Source of the DNA: Pseudomonadota bacterium
GTDB lineage: Bacteria > Pseudomonadota > Alphaproteobacteria > Rhizobiales > Xanthobacteraceae
DNA length: 39,372 nucleotides
Assembly (NCBI GenBank): GCA_023388935.1
Contig: JAEWFG010000437.1
Coordinates: forward strand, 1 to 39,372
Direction of reading: 5' to 3'
Part shown: positions 15,580 through 23,849 of the stretch, one piece after another
Layout of the letters: each line of letters opens with the position of its first letter
Numbering within the stretch: the first letter of the stretch is position 1
Translations under genes and position numbers: made by a program
The notes under the pieces: model-generated
Databases searched by the model: none
Told to the model about the DNA's origin: nothing
What the model saw: the letters and a program-made list of their open reading frames with translations, nothing else

Positions 15580-16155
15580 ATGAATCAGATGTTGCAAGAT
15601 CCCCAAGTCCAAGCTTCCAAAGCCGAAACGTCCCAGACGCAGCCGCCGGTTCCCGTGGATCCGCCACCGGCGACCGAGCATCCGCGCTTTGCCAAGCCGC
15701 AGCGGGTGGCCTTCGTGCAGGCCTGCTGGCACCGCGACGTGGTCGCGGAAGCCCGCATCGCCTTCATCAGGGAGGCCGAGGCGCGCCATCTCACCCATGT
15801 CGACGTGTTCGAGGTGCCGGGCTCGTTCGAAATCCCGCTGCACGCGCAGATCCTCGCCAAGACGCGGCGCTACACCGCGATCGTCGCGGCCGGCCTCGTC
15901 GTCGATGGCGGCATCTACCGCCATGAGTTCGTCGCCGACACCGTGATCAAGGCGCTGATGGACGTGCAACTCCGCACCGAGGTGCCGGTGTTCTCGGCCG
16001 TGCTGACGCCGCAGCAATTCCACGAGACCGAGGTGCACTACGATTTCTTCCGCAGGCACTTTGCGATCAAGGGTGTCGAGGTCGCCGAAGCCTGCGCCAA
16101 CACGCTGCTTGGCCTGGAGCGCCTGCGCGGTCAGGTCGCAGCAGGAATTGTGTAA
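15580..16155 (+). CDS. ribH: 6,7-dimethyl-8-ribityllumazine synthase, type II (RibH2)
   Basis: Lumazine synthase condenses a ribitylamino-uracil with dihydroxybutanone phosphate in riboflavin synthesis. Type II features match Brucella/Mesorhizobium RibH2: VAFVQACWHRDVV, VFEVPGSFEIPLHAQ, GLVVDGGIYRHEFVADTVI and VFSAVLTPQQFHE. The type I enzyme has a different GAVIRGDTxHFD-type stretch in place of the VVDGGIYRHEF block. The protein is 191 residues, longer than the roughly 158 of Brucella RibH2, because of a Pro/Gln-rich N-terminal extension of about 35 residues. ATG 15580 has AAGAAGGAA upstream. An FMN riboswitch precedes it. RibH1 with the other rib genes is expected elsewhere. Confidence 0.92.
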   Translation: MNQMLQDPQVQASKAETSQTQPPVPVDPPPATEHPRFAKPQRVAFVQACWHRDVVAEARIAFIREAEARHLTHVDVFEVPGSFEIPLHAQILAKTRRYTAIVAAGLVVDGGIYRHEFVADTVIKALMDVQLRTEVPVFSAVLTPQQFHETEVHYDFFRRHFAIKGVEVAEACANTLLGLERLRGQVAAGIV

Positions 16156-16185
16156 CGGCACCTTCACGCGCCGCTGATTGTCAAT

Positions 16186-16217
16186 CCCGCCGCCGTGCTT
16201 ATAAAGTCGGCGGCGGG
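16186..16217 (+). terminator. Hairpin between ribH2 and coxC
   Basis: CCCGCCGCC (16186-16194) pairs perfectly with GGCGGCGGG (16209-16217) around a 14-base loop. It begins 30 bp after the ribH2 stop and is followed by GAGGAGG rather than a T-run, so it may be a weak or Rho-assisted terminator. It suggests separate transcription of ribH2 and coxC. Confidence 0.45.
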
Positions 16218-16241
16218 AGGAGGCTGCTCCGTGGAGACTGG

Positions 16242-17459
16242 GTGGCCGGCGAGATCATGTTCGAAGGACACGATCCCTTTCTCGTCGCGCTCTCTGTGGC
16301 GATCGCGAGCTTGGGTGGCTATACCGGTTTTGCGCTTGCGGCTCGCATCCGCAACACGCCTGGCGTCAGCAACCGCGTTTTGCTCGCGGGTGCGGCGGCG
16401 TTTCTGGCCGTCGGCATCTGGACCATGCATTTCGTCGGCATGCTGGCCGCGCCGCTGCCGCCGGACACGGTCTATCTCGTCCTGCCCACCATCATCTCTT
16501 TCCTGATCTGCGCACTGGTGGTCGGCATCTCCCTGTTCTTCGTTTCGATCGGTGAGCCGTCCTTGAAGCGGGTGGCTTCGTCGGCCGTGCTGCTCGGCCT
16601 CGGCATCGCCAGCATGCATTATGTCGGGATCCATGGCCTCGCCGGTCCCTTCGGTATCGTGCACGACCGGTCGATGGTGCTGCTGTCGATTCTGGTCGCA
16701 ATCGTCACCGCCTATGGCGGCCTGCGCGCCTTCCTGGCGCAGCAGGAGGGGTTTCGCCTGATCGTGAGCTCGATCGTCTTCGGTGTCGCGGTCTCCGGCA
16801 TGCATTACACCGCGATGCTGGGCATGCATTTCGAACCGCTGGCCGGCGAGGGGCACTATCATCTCGGCGGGGATCTTGCCGCATCGCAGCAAATCCTCTC
16901 GATTGTGGTTGCCGTGCTGTGCTTCGTGATCGCAGCCGGTTTCCTGTTGTCGTTGGTGCCGGACCCGCGACGGCAGCCGCCAGCCCCCGCCGCTGCGGAG
17001 CCGATTGCGACTCCGGCCGAGCCCGCCACCGCGGAGCTGGTCGCCCTGGCCGCCATATCGCCGCGACCGGTGGCGCCGCTCGGCGGCCTCGGCCAGCCGC
17101 CCCGTACGCCGGCGCAGCGGCTGCCGGTCGAGGGCGTCGACGGCATGCACTTCATCGAGACAGCCAATGTGCGCAGCGTTCGCGCCGATGCGCATTACAC
17201 CCGCGTCCATGACGGCACGCGCGAGCGGATGTGCCCATGGTCGATCTCTGAGGCCGAGGCGCAGCTCGACCCCTCGCTGTTCCTGCGGGTGCACCGCAGC
17301 CATATCGTCGCGATCCCCCACGTCGCCTTCGTCCGGAAAGAGGGCGACGGCGCCGTGCTCGAACTCGACGGCCCGTCGCCGCACCGGGTCCCGGTGAGCC
17401 GCGCCAAGATCGCCGAGGTGAAGGCACGGCTGGGGCTGGCGAACCGGCGGCGCGCGTAG
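16242..17459 (+). CDS. coxC: MHYT membrane sensor fused to LytTR DNA-binding domain (CoxC-like regulator)
   Basis: A membrane-bound one-component regulator beside the CO dehydrogenase genes, as CoxC and CoxH are in Oligotropha. The N-terminal 240 residues hold about seven hydrophobic helices with repeated MHYT motifs: WTMHFVGM (about 60-67), SMHYVGI (124-130), GMHYTAM and GMHFEPL (186-200). These conserved Met/His are proposed to bind a metal and sense a diatomic gas. A Pro/Ala linker (240-295) leads to a LytTR domain (about 298-395; VRSVRADAHYTRVHDG, FLRVHRSHIVAI, VPVSRAKIAEVK). Start is GTG 16242 with GGAG upstream; ATG 16257 is the alternative. Likely target: the direct repeats before coxM. 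Confidence 0.92.
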   Translation: MAGEIMFEGHDPFLVALSVAIASLGGYTGFALAARIRNTPGVSNRVLLAGAAAFLAVGIWTMHFVGMLAAPLPPDTVYLVLPTIISFLICALVVGISLFFVSIGEPSLKRVASSAVLLGLGIASMHYVGIHGLAGPFGIVHDRSMVLLSILVAIVTAYGGLRAFLAQQEGFRLIVSSIVFGVAVSGMHYTAMLGMHFEPLAGEGHYHLGGDLAASQQILSIVVAVLCFVIAAGFLLSLVPDPRRQPPAPAAAEPIATPAEPATAELVALAAISPRPVAPLGGLGQPPRTPAQRLPVEGVDGMHFIETANVRSVRADAHYTRVHDGTRERMCPWSISEAEAQLDPSLFLRVHRSHIVAIPHVAFVRKEGDGAVLELDGPSPHRVPVSRAKIAEVKARLGLANRRRA

Positions 17460-17490
17460 ATCTCAATTGAGAGGCTGCCGACCGTGCTCG

Positions 17491-17616
17491 GCCTGCATGG
17501 TTCGAGACGCCCGCTTCGGCGGGCTCCTCACCATGAGGGTTTGATGTCTCGCCGCGAAACGCGACCTCATCCTGAGGGCCCGCCGTAGGCGGGCGTCTCG
17601 AAGGATGGCTGCAGGC
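17491..17616. repeat. Intergenic palindromic repeat between coxC and coxM
   Basis: The outer arms GCCTGCATGGTTCGAGACGC and GCGTCTCGAAGGATGGCTGCAGGC are nearly complementary over about 24 bp, with inner blocks CTCACCATGAGGGT and ACCTCATCCTGAGGG. It is related to 13305-13416 and separates the regulator gene from the coxM promoter. Confidence 0.8.
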
Positions 17617-17710
17617 GAGCTTCGCGCCACGTTTTTCTTCATACGCAATTGCCCAGCCCGCATGCGGGAGAGGTTTCCGGGTTCGCGGCGCCATACGTCG
17701 CCAAAACTGA

Positions 17711-17743
17711 CGCAATTCGTGCGTCCCCACCCGCAGTTCGTGC
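17711..17743. promoter_or_regulatory. Candidate LytTR operator upstream of coxM
   Basis: CGCAATTCGTGC (17711-17722) and CGCAGTTCGTGC (17732-17743) match at 11 of 12 positions and are 21 bp apart, two helical turns. LytTR regulators such as ComE and AgrA bind pairs of about 9-bp direct repeats with this spacing. The site is 107 bp before the coxM start codon and just downstream of a gene encoding a LytTR regulator. Binding is inferred. The rest of 17617-17850 shows no gene. Confidence 0.55.
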
Positions 17744-17850
17744 AAAAAGCCCCCCTTTGTGCCGGAATGATTGCGGCTCGCATCGCTCGGAGACACCGTC
17801 CCGCCAACGTCCGCGCCGTCACGCGCCAAGGACGATTGTGGGAGGAGACG

Positions 17851-18714
17851 ATGATCCCGGGATCATTCAGCTATCACCGGCCGGCGAGTGTCGCCGATGC
17901 CGTCAAACTTTTGTCAGACCTCGGCGAGGATGCGCGGCCGCTGGCCGGCGGGCACAGTCTGGTGCCGATGATGAAGCTTCGGCTCGCGACCCCCGCCCAT
18001 CTGATCGACCTCCACGGCATCGCCACCCTCAAGGGCATCCGCCGCGACGGCAACAATCTCGTCATCGGCGCGATGACTACCCAGCATGAGCTGCTGGCCT
18101 CCGACGACATCGCCCAGTCGATGCCGATCCTGCATGAGGCGGCGCTACTGATCGCCGATCCGCAGGTGCGCTACCGCGGCACGATCGGCGGCAACGTCGC
18201 CAATGGCGATCCCGGCAATGACATGCCGGCGCTGATGATGACCCTGGGTGCGACCTATCGCCTCGAAGGCGCGGGTGGCGCTCGCGATGTGGCCGCTGCC
18301 GACTTCTACCAGGGCGCCTATTTCACCGCGCTCGAGCCCGGCGAGATCCTCACCTCCGTTTCGGTCCCCGTGCCCGCGGCCGGCCACGGCTCCGCCTATG
18401 AAAAGCTCAAGCGCAAGGTCGGCGACTACGCCACCGCGGCGGCGGCCGTCGTCCTCACCATGTCCGGCGGCAAGGTCGCGACCTGTTCGATCGGGCTCAC
18501 CAATGTCCACGAGACGCCGCTGCTTGCGACCGATGCCGCCAAGGCTGTGATCGGTACCAGTCTCGATGCTGCGACATTGAAGAAGGCGGCAGCCGCTGCC
18601 GAAGCGATCATGGCGCCGGCCGCGGACGCCCGCGGTCCCGTCGAATACCGCAAGCATGTCGGCGGCATCATGGTGACGCGCGCTCTGCAACGCGCCGCCG
18701 CCAAGGCGAAATAA
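17851..18714 (+). CDS. coxM: CO dehydrogenase medium subunit (FAD)
   Basis: The flavoprotein subunit of aerobic Mo-Cu CO dehydrogenase; it takes electrons from the CoxS iron-sulfur clusters and passes them to quinone. The protein is 287 residues, against 288 in Oligotropha. The two FAD pyrophosphate-binding motifs AGGHS (residues 32-36) and TIGGN (111-115) fall at exactly the Oligotropha positions. The start is ATG 17851 with GGAGGAG upstream; the frame is open from 17605, but that stretch is promoter and repeat sequence. It is the first structural gene of the form I order M-S-L and lies 13 bp before coxS. Confidence 0.97.
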   Translation: MIPGSFSYHRPASVADAVKLLSDLGEDARPLAGGHSLVPMMKLRLATPAHLIDLHGIATLKGIRRDGNNLVIGAMTTQHELLASDDIAQSMPILHEAALLIADPQVRYRGTIGGNVANGDPGNDMPALMMTLGATYRLEGAGGARDVAAADFYQGAYFTALEPGEILTSVSVPVPAAGHGSAYEKLKRKVGDYATAAAAVVLTMSGGKVATCSIGLTNVHETPLLATDAAKAVIGTSLDAATLKKAAAAAEAIMAPAADARGPVEYRKHVGGIMVTRALQRAAAKAK

Positions 18715-18727
18715 GGGGAGGGGATCA

Positions 18728-19228
18728 ATGGCGAAAACACACGTAACCATGAAGGTGAACGGCGCCGAGGTCGAAGGCCTCGTCGAGCCGCGCACGCTGC
18801 TGGTGCATTTCATCCGCGAAAATCTGCAGCTGACCGGTACCCATATCGGCTGCGAGACCACCCATTGCGGCGCCTGCACCGTCGATATCGACGGCATGTC
18901 GGTGAAGTCCTGCACGATGTTCGCGGTGCAGGCGCAGGGCAGCGATATCACCACGGTCGAAGGCATGGCCAATGCCGACGGGACGCTGTCGGCCTTGCAG
19001 GAAGGTTTCCGCATGATGCACGGCCTGCAATGCGGATTCTGCACGCCCGGCATGATCATGCGCGCGCACCGGCTGCTGAAGGAAAATCCCTCGCCGAGCG
19101 AGCAGGAAATCCGGATGGGCATCTCCGGCAACATCTGCCGCTGCACCGGCTACCAGAACATCGTCAGAGCCATTCAATACGCCGCCGCCAAGATCAACGG
19201 CGTGGAATTCAAGGAGGCCGCAGAATGA
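18728..19228 (+). CDS. coxS: CO dehydrogenase small subunit (two [2Fe-2S])
   Basis: The iron-sulfur subunit linking the Mo-Cu site to FAD. The protein is 166 residues. The plant-ferredoxin-like N-terminal cluster uses Cys 42, 47, 50 and 62 (GCETTHCGACTVDIDG, then SC). The helical C-terminal cluster uses Cys 102, 105, 137 and 139 (QCGFCTPGM, NICRCTGYQN). All eight ligands are present at the positions known from the xanthine oxidase family. ATG 18728 follows GGGGAGGGG. Its stop overlaps the coxL start (ATGA), indicating translational coupling. Confidence 0.97.
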   Translation: MAKTHVTMKVNGAEVEGLVEPRTLLVHFIRENLQLTGTHIGCETTHCGACTVDIDGMSVKSCTMFAVQAQGSDITTVEGMANADGTLSALQEGFRMMHGLQCGFCTPGMIMRAHRLLKENPSPSEQEIRMGISGNICRCTGYQNIVRAIQYAAAKINGVEFKEAAE

Positions 19229-21645
19229 ATGACCTCACTCCCACGCGGGAACAACGCACCGCTGCGCTCGAAGGCATGGGCTGCAAGCGCAAGCGCATCG
19301 AGGACATCCGCTTCACGCAAGGTAAGGGCAATTACGTCGACGACGTCAAGCTGCCGGGCATGCTGCATGGCGACTTCGTCCGCTCGCCGCATCCGCATGC
19401 GCGCGTCAAGAAGATCGACGACAGCGAGGCGCTGAAGGTCCCCGGCGTGCTCGCGGTCATCACCGCCGAGACGCTGAAGACCGTCAACCTCGCCTGGATG
19501 CCGACGCTCGCCGGCGACGTGCAGATGGTTCTGGCCGACGGCAAGGTGCTTTTCCAGAACCAGGAGGTCGCCTTCGTCGTCGCCACCGACCGCTACGCGG
19601 CCGATGACGGCATCAACAAGGTGATCGTGGAATACGAGCCACTGCCGCCACTGGTCGATCCCTTCAAGTCGATGGACGCCGACGCTCCGGTGCTGCGCGA
19701 GGATCTCGCCGGCAAGACCTCCGGCGCGCACGGCCCGCGCAAGCACCACAACCACATTTTCGAGTGGACCGTCGGCGACGAGGAGCTGACGGATGCTGCC
19801 TTCAACAAGGCGGAGGTGACGATCAAGGAGATGATCTCCTATCACCGCACCCATCCGTCGCCGCTGGAGACCTGCCAGTGCGTCTGTTCCTTCGACAAGA
19901 TCAAGGGCGAGCTGACGATCTATGGCACCTTCCAGGCCCCGCACGTGATCCGTACCGTGGTGTCGCTGATCGCAAAGCTGCCGGAGCAGAAGATCCACGT
20001 GATCGCGCCCGATATCGGCGGCGGCTTCGGCAATAAGGTCGGCGCCTATCCCGGTTACATCTGCGCGGCGGTCGCATCCATCGTCACCGGCAAGCCGGTG
20101 AAATGGGTCGAGGACCGCATCGAGAACCTCACCGCGACCTCGTTCGCGCGTGACTACCACATGACCACCGAGATCGCCGCGACCAAGGACGGCAAGGTCA
20201 CGGGCCTCCGTGTCCACGTGCTCGCCGATCACGGCGCGTTCGATGCCTGCGCCGACCCGTCGAAATGGCCGGCCGGCTTCTTCAACATCGTCACTGGCTC
20301 GTATGACTTTCCGACGGCGCACCTGGCCGTGGACGGCGTCTACACCAACAAGGCGCCGGGCGGCGTCGCCTATCGTTGCTCGTTCCGCGTCACGGAGGCC
20401 GCCTACTGCATCGAGCGCGCAATGGATATCCTGGCGCAGAAGCTCAACATGGACCCGGCCGAGCTGCGGCTGAAGAACTTCATCAAGCCGGAGCAGTTCC
20501 CCTATCACTCGGCGCTGGGCTGGGAATACGATTCCGGCGACTACCACACCGCCATGCGCAAGATGATGGAGACAACCGGTTACGCCGCACTCCGCAAGGA
20601 GCAGGCGGAGAAGCGCGCCGCCTTCAAGCGCGGCGAGACCCGCGAGATCATGGGTCTCGGCGTCTCCTTCTTCACCGAGATCGTCGGTGCCGGCCCGTCG
20701 AAGAATTGCGACATCCTCGGCATCGCGATGTTCGACTCCTGCGAGATCCGCATGCACCCGACCGGTGCGGGCATCGCGCGCATGGGTACCAAGAGCCAGG
20801 GCCAGGGTCACGAGACCACCTGGGCCCAGATCATCGCCACCGAGATCGGCATCCCCGCCGACAATATCATGGTGGAAGAGGGTAACACCGACACCGCGCC
20901 TTACGGGCTCGGGACCTACGGTTCGCGCTCGACGCCAGTGGCGGGCGCCGCGATCGCCATGGCGGCGCGGAAAATCAAAGCCAAGGCGCAGATGATCGCG
21001 GCCTACAAGCTCGAGGTCCACGAGGATGATCTCGAATTCGACATCGACGGCTTCCGGGTGAAGGGCCTGCCGGAGAAGTTCATGTCGATGAAGGATATCT
21101 GCTGGGCTGCATACAATTCCGTGCCGCCGGGCATGGAGCCGGGACTGGAAGCGGTGAGCTATTACGATCCGCCCAACATGACCTATCCATTCGGCGCCTA
21201 TCTCTGCGTGATGGACATCGACGTCGATACCGGCGTGTACAAGGTCCGGCGCTTCTATGCGCTCGACGATTGCGGCACCCGCATCAATCCAATGATCATC
21301 GAGGGCCAGGTTCACGGCGGCCTCACCGAGGCCTTCGCCATCGCGATGGGCCAGGAGATCCGCTACGACGAGGTCGGTAACGTCGTCACCGGCTCGTTCA
21401 TGGATTTCTTCATGCCGACCGCGGTCGAGACGCCGCATTGGGAGACCGACTTCACCGTAACCCCGTCGCCGCATCATCCGATCGGCGCCAAGGGCGTCGG
21501 CGAGAGCCCGAATGTCGGCGGCGTGCCGGCCTTCTCCAACGCCGTCAACGACGCGTTCTCGTTCCTGGGCGCGACGCACATCCAGATGCCGCACGATTTC
21601 TGGCGCAACTGGAAGGCGGCGAAGGATCTGGGTGCGGTGGCGTAG
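19225..21645 (+). CDS. coxL: CO dehydrogenase large subunit, form I (Mo-Cu active site)
   Basis: The catalytic subunit that oxidises CO with water to CO2. The protein is 806 residues, against 809 in Oligotropha. The active-site loop is VAYRCSFR (381-388), the form I signature; Cys 385 would bridge copper and molybdenum. Gln 237 (TFQAPH) and the base Glu 760 (GAKGVGESPN) match Oligotropha Gln 240 and Glu 763 with the same offset of three. Cofactor-contact segments such as DIGGGFGNK and TKSQGQGHE are intact. I start at ATG 19225, which overlaps the coxS stop. The large antisense open frame over this gene is a shadow. No internal damage is seen. Confidence 0.98.
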   Translation: MNDLTPTREQRTAALEGMGCKRKRIEDIRFTQGKGNYVDDVKLPGMLHGDFVRSPHPHARVKKIDDSEALKVPGVLAVITAETLKTVNLAWMPTLAGDVQMVLADGKVLFQNQEVAFVVATDRYAADDGINKVIVEYEPLPPLVDPFKSMDADAPVLREDLAGKTSGAHGPRKHHNHIFEWTVGDEELTDAAFNKAEVTIKEMISYHRTHPSPLETCQCVCSFDKIKGELTIYGTFQAPHVIRTVVSLIAKLPEQKIHVIAPDIGGGFGNKVGAYPGYICAAVASIVTGKPVKWVEDRIENLTATSFARDYHMTTEIAATKDGKVTGLRVHVLADHGAFDACADPSKWPAGFFNIVTGSYDFPTAHLAVDGVYTNKAPGGVAYRCSFRVTEAAYCIERAMDILAQKLNMDPAELRLKNFIKPEQFPYHSALGWEYDSGDYHTAMRKMMETTGYAALRKEQAEKRAAFKRGETREIMGLGVSFFTEIVGAGPSKNCDILGIAMFDSCEIRMHPTGAGIARMGTKSQGQGHETTWAQIIATEIGIPADNIMVEEGNTDTAPYGLGTYGSRSTPVAGAAIAMAARKIKAKAQMIAAYKLEVHEDDLEFDIDGFRVKGLPEKFMSMKDICWAAYNSVPPGMEPGLEAVSYYDPPNMTYPFGAYLCVMDIDVDTGVYKVRRFYALDDCGTRINPMIIEGQVHGGLTEAFAIAMGQEIRYDEVGNVVTGSFMDFFMPTAVETPHWETDFTVTPSPHHPIGAKGVGESPNVGGVPAFSNAVNDAFSFLGATHIQMPHDFWRNWKAAKDLGAVA

Positions 21646-21666
21646 TTTGACCGCCATTGCCCATGT

Positions 21667-21752
21667 CGTCATTGCGAGGAGCGAAGCGACGAAGCAATCC
21701 AGACTGTTTCTGCGGGAACATTTCTGGATTACGTCGCCTCGCTCGCAATGAC
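21667..21752. repeat. Palindromic repeat inside the cox operon
   Basis: CGTCATTGCGAGGAGCGAAGCGAC and GTCGCCTCGCTCGCAATGACG are complementary end to end, enclosing AATCCAG / CTGGATT. It occupies the 121-bp gap between coxL and coxD, 14 bp before the coxD start, and could form a strong RNA hairpin. Confidence 0.85.
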
Positions 21753-21766
21753 GAAGGAATACAGAG

Positions 21767-22633
21767 ATGAAGAACCGGGACGAGATCGCGCAAGCGCTGG
21801 CCGCATCGGGCTACATCGCCGATGCGGATCTGGCGACCGCGATTTCGCTGATGCAATTGTTGCGGCGTCCGCTGCTGCTCGAGGGCGAGGCGGGCGTCGG
21901 CAAGACGGAGGTGGCGAAGGCGCTCGCAAAAGTGCACGGGACCGAGTTGATCCGCCTGCAATGCTATGAAGGTCTCGACCAGTCCGCCGCGCTCTACGAG
22001 TGGAACTACCAGCGCCAGTTGCTGGCGATCCAGGCCCATCGCGGCACCGACAGCATCGAGGATCAGGTCTTCTCGGAAAAGTACCTGCTGGAGCGTCCCT
22101 TGCTCGCGTCGATCCGTCGCGCGCAGGCGCCGGTGCTGCTGATCGACGAGATCGACCGTGCCGACGACGAGTTCGAGGCGTTCCTGCTGGAGTTGTTGTC
22201 CGATTTCCAGGTCTCGATCCCCGAGCTCGGCACGATTCCCGCCGTCACCATCCCGCATGTGGTGCTGACCTCGAACGGAACGCGCGAACTCTCCGACGCG
22301 CTGCGCCGTCGCTGTCTCTATCACTATGTCGACTACCCCGACGTCGATCGCGAGACCCGTATCATCCTGGCGCGCGTTGCCGGTGCGAGCCCGTCGCTCT
22401 CGCTCCAGATCGCGCGCATGGTCGAAGGCGTGCGCAAGGAGGAACTGCGAAAAGTTCCGGGCGTGGCGGAGACGCTGGATTGGGCGGCAGCCCTGGTCGG
22501 CCTCGACATAAGCGATCTCCAGGACGCGCCCGAGACCGTGCATGAGACGCTGGTCTGCCTGTTGAAGACCCATGAGGATCGCGCGCGCGTCACGCGTGAG
22601 GTGACGCAGCGCCTGCTGGGGAAGGTTGCATGA
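21767..22633 (+). CDS. coxD: MoxR-type AAA+ ATPase CoxD
   Basis: CoxD is a membrane-associated AAA+ chaperone needed to build the copper-sulfur part of the CO dehydrogenase site in Oligotropha. The 288-residue protein has Walker A GEAGVGKT (about 40-47), Walker B LLIDEID (about 124-130), sensor I region VLTSNGTREL and arginines RRRCLYHYVDYP. It lies after the intra-operon repeat and overlaps coxE by four bases (ATGA). A MoxR ATPase beside a VWA protein is a standard partnership. Confidence 0.95.
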   Translation: MKNRDEIAQALAASGYIADADLATAISLMQLLRRPLLLEGEAGVGKTEVAKALAKVHGTELIRLQCYEGLDQSAALYEWNYQRQLLAIQAHRGTDSIEDQVFSEKYLLERPLLASIRRAQAPVLLIDEIDRADDEFEAFLLELLSDFQVSIPELGTIPAVTIPHVVLTSNGTRELSDALRRRCLYHYVDYPDVDRETRIILARVAGASPSLSLQIARMVEGVRKEELRKVPGVAETLDWAAALVGLDISDLQDAPETVHETLVCLLKTHEDRARVTREVTQRLLGKVA

Positions 22634-23838
22634 GCTGCTGCGGCTCCAGCCCCGGATACGACGATCTCGACGAGCTCTCTCGCCTCGTGTCCGCGAGGCT
22701 TGCCGCGTTCCTGCGCACGCTGCGCGATGCCGGATTCCGGATCGGGCTTGCCGAAGGACAGGATGCGGCGACGCTGATGTCGGCGGGTTATGCGGCACGG
22801 CCGCGCCTGCTGCGCGCCGCGTTCAAGCACCTGTTCTCGGCGCGCAAATCCGACTGGGACAAGTTCGACGGGCTGTTCGATGCGTTCTGGCTGGGCAAGC
22901 GCGTGCGTTCGCGGTCCCGCACCATCGGCTCGACCCCGGGAGCCAACAATCCGTCGCTGAAGAGCCTGCACGACATGACCGCGGAGCAGGGCGGCGGCCA
23001 GTCGGTTGCCGATCAGCTTCCGTCTTCGGAGGATGCGCCGGACGGACGCTCCGGTGAAGGCCGCATGGAAGGTGCCTCGCGCGCGGACAACCTCGCAGAG
23101 GTCGATTTCAGAAGGCTCAGTGATCCCGATCAGATCGCGCAGGCCCACGAAGCCGCGGCACAGCTCGCCAGGGCGATGCGCACGCGCCTGACGCGGCGTG
23201 ATCTCGCGCGCCGGCGCGGCTATCGCCTCGATCTCAGGCGCACCATCCATCGCAACATCAGCCATGGCGGCGTGCCGATCAGCCTGGTGAAGCGGCAGCG
23301 CAAGGACAAGCCGCTGCGGCTGATCGTGCTGCTCGATGCCTCCGGCTCGATGAGCATGTACACCTCCGTATTCCTGCGCTTCATCCACGGCGTGCTCGAC
23401 CAGTTCCGTGAGGCCGAGGCGTTCCTGTTCCACACCCGTCTCGCCTACGTTTCCGATGCGATGAAGGAGAAGGACGCCGGGCGTGCACTCGACCGGCTCT
23501 CGATCATGGCGCAGGGCGCGGGCGGCGGCACGAAAATCGGCGAGAGCCTGCAGACCTTCAACCGCTGGCACGCCGCGCGCGTGATCCATTCGCGCAGCTG
23601 CGTCATGATCGTCTCCGACGGCTACGAGACCGGCGATGCCGCACTGCTCGGGCAGGAAATGGCTGCGTTGTCGCGACGCTGCCGGCGCATCGTCTGGCTC
23701 AATCCGATGATGGCCTGGGACGGCTATACGCCTGAGGCCAGGGGCATCAAGGCGGCACTGCCGCATGTCGATCTCTACGCGCCCGCCAATTCGCTGCAAA
23801 GCCTGCGTGCGCTCGAACCCTATCTGGCGAAGCTCTGA
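22630..23838 (+). CDS. coxE: VWA-domain maturation protein CoxE
   Basis: CoxE works with the AAA+ protein CoxD in maturing the CO dehydrogenase active site. The 402-residue protein begins MSCCGSSPGYDD and has a polar linker (about 95-160). The C-terminal half is a von Willebrand A domain with a complete MIDAS: DASGS (236-240), the Thr in GGGTKIGES (about 301) and the Asp in IVSDGYETGD (330). Its ATG overlaps the coxD stop. Two adjacent cysteines at residues 3-4 are notable next to a copper-assembly system, but any metal role is speculation. Confidence 0.94.
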   Translation: MSCCGSSPGYDDLDELSRLVSARLAAFLRTLRDAGFRIGLAEGQDAATLMSAGYAARPRLLRAAFKHLFSARKSDWDKFDGLFDAFWLGKRVRSRSRTIGSTPGANNPSLKSLHDMTAEQGGGQSVADQLPSSEDAPDGRSGEGRMEGASRADNLAEVDFRRLSDPDQIAQAHEAAAQLARAMRTRLTRRDLARRRGYRLDLRRTIHRNISHGGVPISLVKRQRKDKPLRLIVLLDASGSMSMYTSVFLRFIHGVLDQFREAEAFLFHTRLAYVSDAMKEKDAGRALDRLSIMAQGAGGGTKIGESLQTFNRWHAARVIHSRSCVMIVSDGYETGDAALLGQEMAALSRRCRRIVWLNPMMAWDGYTPEARGIKAALPHVDLYAPANSLQSLRALEPYLAKL

Positions 23839-23849
23839 GGGACATTCCG

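Noticed and set aside
17644..17762. Further copies of the LytTR-like half-site (CGCAATTGCC at 17644; CTTTGTGC near 17755)
   Set aside because: They match only partly and are not at multiples of 21 bp from the main pair, so they were not added to the operator.
19225..21645. Form II (putative) CODH or another molybdenum hydroxylase such as xanthine or aldehyde dehydrogenase
   Set aside because: The active-site loop is AYRCSFR, not AYRGAGR, and the gene order is M-S-L as in form I clusters.
19174..21672. An 832-codon minus-strand open frame opposite coxL
   Set aside because: High-GC third-position bias keeps the opposite strand open; the product is His/Arg-rich with no motifs, whereas CoxL is intact on the plus strand.
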